Positions 13,365-22,212 of a stretch of DNA of 64,000 nt are shown one piece after another (positions within the stretch are counted from its first letter, which is position 1; the number at the start of each line of letters is the position of its first letter). Under the pieces are notes generated by a model. It searched no databases and was not told the origin of the DNA. It saw nothing but the letters and a program-made list of their open reading frames with translations. Made by a program: the position numbers and the translations under genes. Source of the DNA: Alphaproteobacteria bacterium (GTDB lineage Bacteria > Pseudomonadota > Alphaproteobacteria > Sphingomonadales > Sphingomonadaceae); contig JAFANP010000052.1 of assembly GCA_019232625.1 (NCBI GenBank), positions 1-64,000 on the forward strand. The letters run 5' to 3'.

Positions 13365-13433
13365 CGCTCGCCCGGTCCCGACGGGCGCACGGGGAGACGA
13401 GAGGGCTCCCCCGCGGCCCGGATGTCGCCCGGC

Positions 13434-13793
13434 TTAGAGCGCGCCGCTCCCGGCGGGCGACGACCGATCCGCCAGAAGGCTCTGCTCCAGCCAGCCCTGG
13501 ATCTGGGTCTTGGGCGCCGCGCCGACCTTGGTCGCGGCCGGCTTGCCGTCCTTGAACAGGATCATCGTCGGGATGCCGCGGACGCCGTAGCGCGACGGTG
13601 CATCCGGATTCTCGTCGATGTTGAGCTTCACCACGGTCACCTTCTCGCCCAGCTCCTGGCTGATCTCCTCGAGCGCCGGCGCGATCATCCGGCACGGCCC
13701 GCACCATTCCGCCCAGAAGTCGACGAGCACCGGCTTGGAGGAGCCGATCACGTCCTGTTCGAAGCTGTCGTCGGTGACTTTCTTGGTGCTCAT
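13434..13793 (-). CDS. trxA: Thioredoxin
   Basis: VLVDFWAEWCGPCRMIAPALEEIS, YGVRGIPTMILFKDGK. Confidence 0.95.
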   Translation of the reverse strand: MSTKKVTDDSFEQDVIGSSKPVLVDFWAEWCGPCRMIAPALEEISQELGEKVTVVKLNIDENPDAPSRYGVRGIPTMILFKDGKPAATKVGAAPKTQIQGWLEQSLLADRSSPAGSGAL

Positions 13794-13822
13794 CTCGATC
13801 TCCTGGAGGAACGGCTCTTCAT

Positions 13823-16800
13823 TTAGGAAGGCTCGGCCTCCCGCTCAACCTCCGCGCCGGCCGGAGCGTGCAGATCGAGCAGGTCGCCCGGAAGCGCGAA
13901 CAGGCGCGGGCCGGACGTGTAGAGCAGCTTCGCCTCGACCGGCCGGCCCGGGAAGATGACGCGCAGCGCCGCGCGGTAGGCGGCGACCTGGCGCAGATGC
14001 GCGGCCGGTATGTCCGAAAGGCCCGCCGGCACGGCGCGGCCGGTCTTGAACTCGGCGAGCAGGACGCGGTCCGGCGCGACGAGCAGCCGGTCGACCGTCC
14101 CCGAGACGACGAGCCCGTCGCCCACCACCGCCGCGACCGGCGCCTCGGCGAGCGCGCCCGGGCCGAACAGGTCGGCGTGGCGGGGGTCGTCGAGCACGGC
14201 GCAGGCGTCGGCGGCGATCGCCCGGCGGAGCGCCGCGTCCTCCACCCCCGCCGCGCCGGCGAGCCACCGCTCCGCCGTCTCCAGCCGGGCCCCCGGCGGC
14301 ACGTCGGGCAGGCGCTCGAACAATTGGTGGAGCCACCGCCCGCGCTGCGCCGCGTCGCGCTGGCGGGGGGACGGGGGCGGGTCGGCCACCTCGTCGGCCA
14401 TCGCCGAGGGCGCGAGCGGCCTTGGCGGGCGGCTCTCCGCCGGCGCCGGACGCGCCAGCCAGGCGGGCGGCGCGAGGGAGGGCGGCGCCCGGCGCGGAGC
14501 CGCCTTGGCGGAGGTTTCCGGATCTCCGTGTCGAAGCTCCCGCGACCAGGGGCCGCCCGGCTGCCACGTCGCCCCGGCCGCGCCGAGCGCCGCCGCCACC
14601 GCCGCGTGCCAGCTCCGCTCCGACGCCAGCCCGCGGTCCGCCGGGCCGAGCGCGCCGCCGATGTAGAGCCGTTCCTCGGCCCGGGTCATCGCCACGTAGA
14701 GCAGCCGCCAATGCTCCTCCCTCTCTCGCACATCCTGCATTTCGAGCTCGGCGGCGAGCGGCTCGGCCAGCTCGTCGCGCCGCGGCCGGAACAGGGGCAC
14801 GGCGGGCCCTTCCGTCCCGAGCGCGAACGAGACGAGGCGGTTCCCCGCCCGCCCCCGCTCCGGATCGGCGCAGGCGTCGGCGAGGATCACGACGGGCGCC
14901 TGCAACCCCTTGGAGCCGTGGACCGTCATCACCCGCACCGCGTCGAGCGGCGCGGACGGATCGCGGACGATCTCGACGTCGCCGCGCGAGAACCAGTCGA
15001 GGAAGCGCTGCAGCGACGGGGCTGAGGCCGCCTCGAACTCGAGCGCCGCCGAGAGCAGCTCCTCGATCGGGTCACGAGCCTCCGGGCCGAGCCGTTCGAG
15101 CAGCCTGCGCCGTCCTTGAATCGGCCCGGAGAGGATCGTCTCCAGGAACTGGTGGGGCGTCGCATAGTCCGCCATCGCCAGCAGCGATTGCAGCCCGAGC
15201 GCGCTGTCCGCCTGGCCGGGAAGGTCGCGCACCCGCGGCCAGAGCGCCCCCTCCCGCCCGTGCGCCGCCTCGAACAAGGTTTCCTGGCTCCACCCGAAAA
15301 GCGGCGAGACGAGCAAGGCGGCGAGGTTGAGATCGTCGAGCGGCTGCACCGCGAAGCGCGCCGCCGCGAGCAGGTCGCGGACCGCCAGCGGCGCGGTCAG
15401 CAGCAGCCGGTCCATGCCGGCCACCGGCACCCCTTCGGCATGGAGCCGGGCGACGAGCAGGGCGGCAAGGTCGCCCCGCCGCCGAACCAGGATCATTATG
15501 TCCTCCGGGCGCAGGGGCCGGCCCGTCGCCTCGACGAGGAACGGACGGTCGAGCCAGTGGCGGATCTGCCGGGCGAGGCGCGCCGCGTAGAGCCGCAGCG
15601 TGTCGCTGACCCACCCCTCCTCGCCGGCCTCGTCCTCCACGTCGGCGTCGCCGTTGAACGGCGCCCACAAGGTGACGCTGCCGCCGCGCCGCTTGTGCTC
15701 GGAGACGTGGCGGCCCGGCGGGCGCGGCAGACCGAAGGCGCCGTGGCCGAGATGGTCGAGGACCGCGTCCACCGCCTCCAGCACGGGCGGGGAGGAGCGG
15801 AAGCTGAGGTCCATCGACAGGTCGTGGAAGGGGGGCGGCAGCGGCCGGATCTCGAGCTGCTCCGCCGCTTCGCGAACCGCCCGCGCCTTCGCCTCGAAAT
15901 AGGCGCGGGCCTCCTCGAACTCGGACGGGTCGGTGCCCTGGAAGCCGAAGATCGCCTGCTTGTAGTCGCCGACGGTGAACAAGGTGCGGTGCCGCCCGGC
16001 CGCCGCTCCGGCGCCCGAGAAATATTCCTCGCTGAGCGCGCCGACGATGCGCCATTGCGCGGCGTTGGTGTCCTGCGCCTCGTCGACCAGGATGTGATCG
16101 GTGCGCTGGTCGAGCTTGTAGCGCACCCAGTCGCCCATTCCCGGCTCCGCCAGCAGCTTCTCGGCCCAGCGGATGAGGTCGTCGAAATCGACCAGCCCGG
16201 CCGCCCGCTTGGCGGCCGCATAGGCCTCCGCGAAGCGCTGCCCGGCGCGCAGGCCCGAGGCGTAGCAGCCGATCAGCTGGGCGAGCTTGCGCATCCGGAT
16301 GAGGCGGGCGCAGCATTCGAAGGCGGCGGCGGCGAGCCCGGCATAATCCTCGTCCTGCGGCGCGTGGCCCTTGGCGAAGCTCCTCATCTCGCCGTCCGCC
16401 TTGGCCCAGACGGCGTGGAGCGCGCCGAGCAGCCGCGCCCGCCCCGCCGGGTCCGCTTCCGCCCATTGCTCGCACAAGGAGGCCCGCTCGAGTCCGCTCT
16501 TCGTCCCCCAGCCGCGGTTGAGCAGGCCGAGGCGCCGCAGCGCCGCGACGTCGAATATCCCGTCGCAGCACTGGCCGGCGATCGCCTCGTCTATCTCGCC
16601 GGGCGGCACGCCGAAGGCGCGGCGGAGGCGGTCCTCGATCAGCTCCGGCGCGCCGAGCGCCGCCATCCCGTCCGGCGCCCGCGCGCAGCCCCTGAGGAAG
16701 GCCTCGGCACCCCCCTCGCCGAGCCGGTGGCTCAAGGCCTGGACGTCGGCGATCATCCGCTCGTCGCGCCGTTCCTCGGCCTCGACCAGCAGCTCGGCCA

Positions 16801-17290
16801 GGGTCTCGCGGGCCAGCCCCTGCTCCTCCCGCCCCTCGAGCGGCCGGAAGCCGGGCGCCAGCCCCGCCTCGGCCGGAAAGGCGGCGAGCAAGCCCTGGGC
16901 GAAGGCGTGGATGGTCTGGATCCTCAACCCGCCGCCGGGCGCGTCCAGAACCCGGGCGAACAGGGTCCTCGCCCGCGCGAGGCTGGGATCGTCGTTCGCC
17001 TCGCCGAGCGAGAACAGCTCCTTCCTCAGCGCCGCCGGCTTCAGCCTCACCCATGAGGCGAGCCGAGTATGGATTCGCTCCGCCATCTCGGCCGCCCCGG
17101 CCTTGGTGAAGGTGAGGCAGAGGATCGAGGCGGGGTCGACCCCGCTCAGCAGCAGGCGCAGAACCCGGGCGGTGAGGACGTGCGTCTTGCCGGTTCCCGC
17201 CGAGGCGGAGAGCGCGGCGTGGACGGCGGGCGAGGAGGCGGCGAGCTGCTCGTCCTCGAGCCGGTTCAACGGCTTGAAGCGCGCGCTCAT
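13823..17290 (-). CDS. addA: Double-strand break repair helicase AddA
   Basis: ALSASAGTGKTHVLTARVLRLLL, ILVDEAQDTNAAQW, DYKQAIFGFQGTDP, VMTVHGSKGLQAPVVILAD. Confidence 0.95.
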   Translation of the reverse strand: MSARFKPLNRLEDEQLAASSPAVHAALSASAGTGKTHVLTARVLRLLLSGVDPASILCLTFTKAGAAEMAERIHTRLASWVRLKPAALRKELFSLGEANDDPSLARARTLFARVLDAPGGGLRIQTIHAFAQGLLAAFPAEAGLAPGFRPLEGREEQGLARETLAELLVEAEERRDERMIADVQALSHRLGEGGAEAFLRGCARAPDGMAALGAPELIEDRLRRAFGVPPGEIDEAIAGQCCDGIFDVAALRRLGLLNRGWGTKSGLERASLCEQWAEADPAGRARLLGALHAVWAKADGEMRSFAKGHAPQDEDYAGLAAAAFECCARLIRMRKLAQLIGCYASGLRAGQRFAEAYAAAKRAAGLVDFDDLIRWAEKLLAEPGMGDWVRYKLDQRTDHILVDEAQDTNAAQWRIVGALSEEYFSGAGAAAGRHRTLFTVGDYKQAIFGFQGTDPSEFEEARAYFEAKARAVREAAEQLEIRPLPPPFHDLSMDLSFRSSPPVLEAVDAVLDHLGHGAFGLPRPPGRHVSEHKRRGGSVTLWAPFNGDADVEDEAGEEGWVSDTLRLYAARLARQIRHWLDRPFLVEATGRPLRPEDIMILVRRRGDLAALLVARLHAEGVPVAGMDRLLLTAPLAVRDLLAAARFAVQPLDDLNLAALLVSPLFGWSQETLFEAAHGREGALWPRVRDLPGQADSALGLQSLLAMADYATPHQFLETILSGPIQGRRRLLERLGPEARDPIEELLSAALEFEAASAPSLQRFLDWFSRGDVEIVRDPSAPLDAVRVMTVHGSKGLQAPVVILADACADPERGRAGNRLVSFALGTEGPAVPLFRPRRDELAEPLAAELEMQDVREREEHWRLLYVAMTRAEERLYIGGALGPADRGLASERSWHAAVAAALGAAGATWQPGGPWSRELRHGDPETSAKAAPRRAPPSLAPPAWLARPAPAESRPPRPLAPSAMADEVADPPPSPRQRDAAQRGRWLHQLFERLPDVPPGARLETAERWLAGAAGVEDAALRRAIAADACAVLDDPRHADLFGPGALAEAPVAAVVGDGLVVSGTVDRLLVAPDRVLLAEFKTGRAVPAGLSDIPAAHLRQVAAYRAALRVIFPGRPVEAKLLYTSGPRLFALPGDLLDLHAPAGAEVEREAEPS

Positions 17291-17342
17291 CCCGGCCGTC
17301 CGTCCCGCATCCTCCTTCTATAGGAAGGCGTGCGCGCCGCCG

Positions 17343-17675
17343 CTACCGGCCGGACGCCTCGACGGCGGCCCGCTCCGCCTCCGCGGCGAGCAGCCCGGGG
17401 CTTTGCTCCGGGACCATCCAGCGGCTCTCGTAGATCTCGACGGACGAGAAGATCGGGGTCGTGAAATAGGGATCCTCGGCCAGATAGGCGTCGAGCGCGG
17501 CGCGGTCGGGGAGGTCGAAGACGAACAGGCTGCCGATCATCTCGCCCTCCTCGATCAGCGGCCCGGCATAGACGATCCCCGCCTGCCGGCCCGCGACGAA
17601 CGCGAGATGCGCCGCCCGGCACCGCCGCCGCGCCGCGCCGCCGGGCACGTCGCGGCCGATCACCACGAACGTCAT
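17343..17675 (-). CDS. YciI family protein
   Basis: VAGRQAGIVYAGPLIEEGEMIGSLFVFDLPDRAALDAYLAEDPYF. Confidence 0.85.
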   Translation of the reverse strand: MTFVVIGRDVPGGAARRRCRAAHLAFVAGRQAGIVYAGPLIEEGEMIGSLFVFDLPDRAALDAYLAEDPYFTTPIFSSVEIYESRWMVPEQSPGLLAAEAERAAVEASGR

Positions 17676-17677
17676 GC

Positions 17678-17869
17678 CTAGCTGGCCCGGTCGTGCGCCG
17701 TGTCGAGGTCGATCGCGGGGCCGGGCTCCGCGTCCGTGTCGACGCCCGCGCCCGACGGGCCGGACGAGGGCTCCTGGCCCTCGACGCGGTCGCCGGCCGG
17801 ACCGTTCCGGTCCTTCACAGGCTCCGAGGCGCCGTTCCGGTTGCTGGCGCCGCCGCTGTCATTGGTCAT
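17678..17869 (-). CDS. Small hydrophilic hypothetical protein
   Basis: MTNDSGGASNRNGASEPV...; RBS aggagcggcac upstream; possible GGGAC-N17-CGTT promoter at 17892-17917 (minus strand). Confidence 0.55.
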   Translation of the reverse strand: MTNDSGGASNRNGASEPVKDRNGPAGDRVEGQEPSSGPSGAGVDTDAEPGPAIDLDTAHDRAS

Positions 17870-18032
17870 GTGCCGCTCCTTTCCGGGCGGCAACGCGCGG
17901 CAAGGCCGGCGTGTCCCTCGCGGGCGGTGGGCGCAGTGGCATCATCACCTCACCGTTCGCCGGATGCCCCCTCTCCCCGGGGGGTGAGGGAGTTTGGGGC
18001 CGAGTATCGATCCGCCTAAGCGGACCCACGCC

Positions 18033-18113
18033 TTAGAAGATGATCGCGCCGGCGACGAAGGCGATGAGGGCGATGGTCCAGTCGCGGGGCTGGAGGCGGC
18101 GGATGAGGTCCAT
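18033..18113 (-). CDS. 26-aa putative single-pass membrane microprotein MDLIRRLQPRDWTIALIAFVAGAIIF (not in ORF track)
   Basis: Manual translation; RBS-like GGGAGA 8 nt before ATG; TTGCGC-N17-TATATC promoter upstream. Confidence 0.55.
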   Translation of the reverse strand: MDLIRRLQPRDWTIALIAFVAGAIIF

Positions 18114-18129
18114 GGCGTGTCTCCCAGTG

Positions 18130-18151
18130 GTGTATTGTTGATATAATACAC
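18130..18151 (-). promoter_or_regulatory. 22-bp inverted repeat GTGTATT-N8-AATACAC overlapping a sigma70-like -10 box
   Basis: Perfect 7-bp arms at 18130-18136 and 18145-18151. Confidence 0.55.
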
Positions 18152-18176
18152 TACGGGAGGGTGCGCAAGCGGCGCT

Positions 18177-20096
18177 TCAGATCTTCACCTGGCTGCCCAT
18201 CTCCACCACCCGGTTGGGCGGCAGGCCGAAAAACTCCATCGGGCTCTCGGCGTTGCGCATCATCCAGGCGAACAGCTTCTCCCGCCAGATCGCCATGCCG
18301 CGCACCTTCGAGGCGAGCGGCGTCTGCCGCGAGAGGAAGAAGCTCGTCTCCATCATCTTGAACGGGAAGCCGCAGCGGTCGATCTTCGCCAGCGCCTCGG
18401 GGACGTTCATGTCCTCCATGAAGCCGAAATGGAGGACGATGCGATAGAAGCCCTCGCCCAGGTCCTCGACCTCGATCTGGCGGGTGCCGTCGACATAGGG
18501 CACGTCCTCGATCGCCACCTTGAGGAAGATCGAGCGCTGGTGGAGCACCTTGTTGTGCTTGAGGTTGTGGAGGAGGGCATGGGGCACGCCGTCCGCCTGG
18601 CTGGTCATGAACACGGCGGTGCCGGGCACCCGGGCGGCGCTGCTGGCGGCGGACTTGATGAACAGGGCCGGCGGGATCTCGCCCTGTCGCAGCTGCCGGG
18701 CGAGAAGCTGGCGCCCCTTCGCCCAGGTGGTGAGGAAGGTGAAGGCGATGAAGCCGATCATCAGCGGGAACCAGCCGCCGCTCGGCACCTTGAGGAGATT
18801 GGCCGAGAAATAGGCCGCGTCGACGACGAAGAACAGCGCCAGCAGGGCCGCGGCCGCGATCCTGTTCCAGTTCCACAGCGTGAAGAGGACGACGGCGAGG
18901 AGGCAGGTGTCGATGAACATCGCGCCGGTCACGGCGATCCCGTACGCGGCGGTGAGGTTGGACGAGTTGCGGAAGACGAGGACGAGGATGATGACCATGA
19001 TCATCAGCGCCCAGTTGATCGCGGGGATGTAGATCTGCGCCGCGGTCGCCTCGCTGGTATGCTCGATGCGCAGGCGCGGGACGAAGCCGAGGTGGATCGC
19101 CTGCTGGGTCACCGAGAAGGCGCCGGAGATCACCGCCTGGCTGGCGATGACGGTGGCGGCGGTGGCGATGAGGACGAGCGGAAGGCGGAACCATTCGGGC
19201 GCGAGCAGGAAGAAGGGGTTCTCGATCGCGCCGGGGTGCCCGATCAGAAGCGCCCCCTGCCCCAGGTAGTTCACCATCAGCGCCGGCAGGACGATGTAGA
19301 TCCAGGCCGCCTTGATCGGCCGGCGGCCGAAATGGCCCATGTCGGCATAGAGCGCCTCGGCCCCCGTCACCGCGAGCACGACCGAGCCGAGGGCGACGAA
19401 GGCGTGGAACCCTTCGGTGAGGAAGAATCGGATCGCCCAGAGCGGATTGAGCGCCATCATCACGCCCGGCGCCTGAGCGATGCTGAGCGCGCCCAGGGTG
19501 GCGAGGGTCGCGAAATAGACGCTCACCACCGGCCCGAACAACGTCCCCACCGCGGCGGTGCCGTGGCGCTGGATCATGAACAGGGCGATGAGGATGCCGA
19601 TGGCGATCGGCAGCACGAAGGCCTGGAGGCCCGCCTGCACGACGACCAGGCCCTCCACCGCCGACAGCACCGACACGGCCGGCGTGATCATCGAGTCGCC
19701 GTAGAAGAGCGCGCAGGCGAAGACTCCGAGCAGGACGATCCCCTTCCCCCAGCGCGCCCCTTCCGTCTTGCGCGAGATGAGGGCGAGCAGGGCCAGGCTT
19801 CCGCCCTCGCCCTTGTTGTCGGCCCGCATCAGGATGACGACATATTTCAGCGTCACCACGATCATCATCGACCAGAAGATGAGGCTGAGCACGCCGAAGA
19901 TGTGGAGCTTGTCGACCGGCAGGCGGTGATGGCCGGCGAAGGTCTCGCGGAAGGCGTAGAGCGGGCTCGTGCCGATATCGCCGAAGACGATCCCGATGGC
20001 GCCGAGGGTCAGCTTCCAGAGGCTGCCGTGCGGCGCGTGGCCGGGCGGCGGATCCCTGACGTCGGGCGTCGCAGCGGCAGCCGTCGCTTCGCTCAT
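18177..20096 (-). CDS. kup: Potassium uptake protein Kup (copy 1)
   Basis: [73 protein letters not shown]. Confidence 0.96.
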   Translation of the reverse strand: MSEATAAAATPDVRDPPPGHAPHGSLWKLTLGAIGIVFGDIGTSPLYAFRETFAGHHRLPVDKLHIFGVLSLIFWSMMIVVTLKYVVILMRADNKGEGGSLALLALISRKTEGARWGKGIVLLGVFACALFYGDSMITPAVSVLSAVEGLVVVQAGLQAFVLPIAIGILIALFMIQRHGTAAVGTLFGPVVSVYFATLATLGALSIAQAPGVMMALNPLWAIRFFLTEGFHAFVALGSVVLAVTGAEALYADMGHFGRRPIKAAWIYIVLPALMVNYLGQGALLIGHPGAIENPFFLLAPEWFRLPLVLIATAATVIASQAVISGAFSVTQQAIHLGFVPRLRIEHTSEATAAQIYIPAINWALMIMVIILVLVFRNSSNLTAAYGIAVTGAMFIDTCLLAVVLFTLWNWNRIAAAALLALFFVVDAAYFSANLLKVPSGGWFPLMIGFIAFTFLTTWAKGRQLLARQLRQGEIPPALFIKSAASSAARVPGTAVFMTSQADGVPHALLHNLKHNKVLHQRSIFLKVAIEDVPYVDGTRQIEVEDLGEGFYRIVLHFGFMEDMNVPEALAKIDRCGFPFKMMETSFFLSRQTPLASKVRGMAIWREKLFAWMMRNAESPMEFFGLPPNRVVEMGSQVKI

Positions 20097-20286
20097 CCTC
20101 TTCCTTCCGCTCCCGACGGAGCATCGTGACAAAGCCGGGTCGCGCCGACGGTTCCCGCTACGACGGGCCGCGGCGCCCTACGCCCTCCGCGCGGCGGCGG
20201 CAAGCCGGCGGCCGCTCGCGCGGGAGGCGGGCGCAGGCGCGCGCCTTGCGCTTTCGCGCGAGGCGATTTTGGGGTATAGGAGTCGC

Positions 20287-20363
20287 GGGGACGGGAGATA
20301 GTCGCCTTCCAGGGCAGCTGTCGCGAAACGCTCCGGAAAAAAATCCGGGGCGTTTCGTTTTTT
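20287..20363 (+). ncRNA. Candidate small RNA 1 ending in an intrinsic terminator
   Basis: Terminator with no upstream plus-strand gene; weak TTTCGC-N17-TATAGG promoter at 20252-20280. 5' end is inferred. Confidence 0.45.
20324..20363 (+). terminator. Rho-independent terminator, 14-bp stem, A6 loop, T6 tract
   Basis: CGAAACGCTCCGGA-AAAAAA-TCCGGGGCGTTTCG-TTTTTT. Confidence 0.85.
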
Positions 20364-20365
20364 CG

Positions 20366-20390
20366 GGAACCCCGCCGGGGGGTCGGCGTT
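20366..20390 (+). promoter_or_regulatory. EcfG-type general stress promoter GGAAC-N16-CGTT
   Basis: GGAAC 20366-20370, CGTT 20387-20390. Confidence 0.7.
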
Positions 20391-20395
20391 CTGCC

Positions 20396-20479
20396 TGTAC
20401 CCCACAGCGACCGTCAGCTCCCCCCTCCCCCCTCCCCGCTGACGGACGCAGAGCCCCGGCCTTAGTGCCGGGGCTTTTT
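20396..20479 (+). ncRNA. Candidate stress-regulated sRNA with C-rich loop hairpin (GsrN-like architecture)
   Basis: CCGTCAGC-[TCCCCCCTCCCCCCTCCCC]-GCTGACGG hairpin (20411-20445), then terminator hairpin, preceded by an EcfG-type promoter. 5' end is inferred. Confidence 0.7.
20453..20479 (+). terminator. Rho-independent terminator
   Basis: GCCCCGGC-CTTAGT-GCCGGGGC-TTTTT. Confidence 0.92.
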
Positions 20480-20566
20480 CTTTGTGGCCGGGTCTTTGAT
20501 CGCCCGCTTCCCTGGCGCGTGCGGGGCGCATAAGAGCGCTTCGACAGTCCCTGGTTGGAGCGACCC

Positions 20567-20767
20567 ATGTCCCGCGAGCCGACTTACCCCGAAGATGCCA
20601 AGGTCGGGCCACCGTCGCCCGAGCCCGCCGCCCCGGCCGCGGCGGCGCCCGCCAAGGCGGCCGATCCTCGCCGCAGCAAGTATCTCGCGACGGGCGCCGC
20701 GATCGGCATCGGCTCGGCCGCGATCGTTGCCGCCTTGCTCTACGCCAACCGCAACCGTCGCGGCTGA
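20567..20767 (+). CDS. Small single-TM hypothetical protein
   Basis: MSREPTYPEDAK...YLATGAAIGIGSAAIVAALLYANRNRRG. Confidence 0.65.
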   Translation: MSREPTYPEDAKVGPPSPEPAAPAAAAPAKAADPRRSKYLATGAAIGIGSAAIVAALLYANRNRRG

Positions 20768-20867
20768 ACGCCGCCGAACGGGCCTGAACCTCGCCTGTCG
20801 GCCGGGTTCAGGCGGCGCTCAAGCGGGGAATCCTAGCTTTCCTTCACGAGTATGAAGGAGAGTGAAC

Positions 20868-21176
20868 ATGCGTAAGTTGATCCTCGCTTTGTCCGCGGCG
20901 AGCCTCACCGTTCCCGCGGTCGCCCTGCCGAGCGCCGCCGAGGCGCGCGGCGTCGGCACCTATCACGGCAAGGTGTGGCGCGGGTCGAACGGCCGGACCT
21001 ACTGCCGCAAGCCGAGCGGCACGACGGGGCTGGTCGTAGGCGGCGCAGCCGGCGTCCTCGCCGGCCGCCAGATCGACAAGCATGGCGACCGCACCACCGG
21101 CACCGTCCTCGGGGCGGCGATCGGCGCCCTGCTCGGCCGAACGATCGAGCGCGACGTCGTCAGCCGCTGCCGCTGA
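20868..21176 (+). CDS. Glycine-zipper 2TM domain protein, secreted
   Basis: Signal peptide MRKLILALSAASLTVPAVALPSAAEA; GLVVGGAAGVLAGRQIDKHGDRTTGTVLGAAIGALLGRTIE. Confidence 0.88.
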   Translation: MRKLILALSAASLTVPAVALPSAAEARGVGTYHGKVWRGSNGRTYCRKPSGTTGLVVGGAAGVLAGRQIDKHGDRTTGTVLGAAIGALLGRTIERDVVSRCR

Positions 21177-21285
21177 TCGCGCCCCGAAGCCGGCGCCGCC
21201 GTCTCCGTTCCGACGGGGCGGCGGTTTGCCGCCGCGGCCCCCCTCTGGTAGAATGGCGCGACCGACCTCTGGAGGAGGACGTGCG

Positions 21286-22212
21286 ATGGGGAAGCGTGGC
21301 AAGCTGATCGTGGCCGCGGCCTTGGCGGGGCTGCTCGCCGTTCCGGCCCTGGCGGACCCGCCCGGCGGCGGCGGCGGCGGCGCGGCGCCCAGCATGAGCG
21401 CGCCGCAATACGATCCGGCCGCCGAATATCGCAAGGGCATAGAGGCGCTGCAGGCCCAGCGCTTCAAGGAGGCCAAGGCGGCGTTCGAGCATGTCCTCGC
21501 CGTCGCCCCGCGGGACGCCAACACCAATCTTCTCGCCGGCATGTCCTGCGCCGGCCTCGACGACCTCAAGAATGCGCGCAAATATTACGAGCGGGCGGTG
21601 AAGGCCGACAAGGACCTGGTCGGCGCCCGCCGCGAGCTCGCCCTCACCTATCTCAGGCTCGGCGACCGGCCGAAGGCGGAAGCGGAGCTTGCCGCGCTGA
21701 AGGCGCTGCAGGCGGCGTGCGGCGGCGCCTGCGCCAAGGCGGCGGAGCTCGGCAAGGCGGTCGACATGGTCGCCGCCGCGCTCGCCGCGCCCACCCAGGC
21801 GCGGCTCGACACCCAGCCGAGCCTCCTCTTCGCCAGCGCGGCGGGAGGCGACCGCGCCTATTTCGAGGCCGTGTCGCTGATCAACGAACGCCGCTACGAA
21901 GAGGCGATCGGCGCCCTGGAGGCGGCGCGGGCGACGTTCGGGCCGCATCCAGACATCCTCACCTATCTCGGCTTCGCCAACCGCAAGCTCGGGCGCTACG
22001 AGACGGCCGAGCGTTACTACCGGGCGGCGCTCGCGGCCGCGCCGGGCCACCGCGCCGCGACCGAATATTATGGCGAGCTGATGGTCGAGCGCGGCGACAG
22101 GGCCGGCGCCGAGCGGATGCTGGCGAAGCTCGACGAGGGCTGCACCTTCGGCTGCGCGGAGGCGGAGGAGCTGAGGCGTTGGATCGCGGCGGGCGGCTCG
22201 CCGGCGCGCTGA
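21286..22212 (+). CDS. Secreted tetratricopeptide repeat protein
   Basis: Signal peptide MGKRGKLIVAAALAGLLAVPALA; TPR-like AKAAFEHVLAVAPRDANTNLL, KLGRYETAERYYRAALAAAPGH. Confidence 0.85.
   Translation: MGKRGKLIVAAALAGLLAVPALADPPGGGGGGAAPSMSAPQYDPAAEYRKGIEALQAQRFKEAKAAFEHVLAVAPRDANTNLLAGMSCAGLDDLKNARKYYERAVKADKDLVGARRELALTYLRLGDRPKAEAELAALKALQAACGGACAKAAELGKAVDMVAAALAAPTQARLDTQPSLLFASAAGGDRAYFEAVSLINERRYEEAIGALEAARATFGPHPDILTYLGFANRKLGRYETAERYYRAALAAAPGHRAATEYYGELMVERGDRAGAERMLAKLDEGCTFGCAEAEELRRWIAAGGSPAR

Noticed and set aside
17935-17990. CCCCCTCTCCCCGGGGGGTGAGGGAG as another repeat copy
   Set aside because: Self-complementary but does not share the R1 or R2 core; one isolated GC-rich hairpin is weak evidence.
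20419-20437. G-quadruplex on the minus strand of the C-rich loop (GGGGAGGGGGGAGGGGGGA)
   Set aside because: Only three G-runs of adequate length, and the flanking stem plus promoter and terminator support the plus-strand RNA hairpin reading. Possible but not preferred.
20133-20560. Riboswitch (for example ydaO/c-di-AMP type) upstream of kup
   Set aside because: Terminator polarity (T-tracts on the plus strand) is opposite to kup transcription; the structures fit plus-strand sRNAs instead.
20775-20815. CCTGAACC...GGTTCAGG hairpin after the small TM gene as a terminator
   Set aside because: No T-tract follows; left unassigned.
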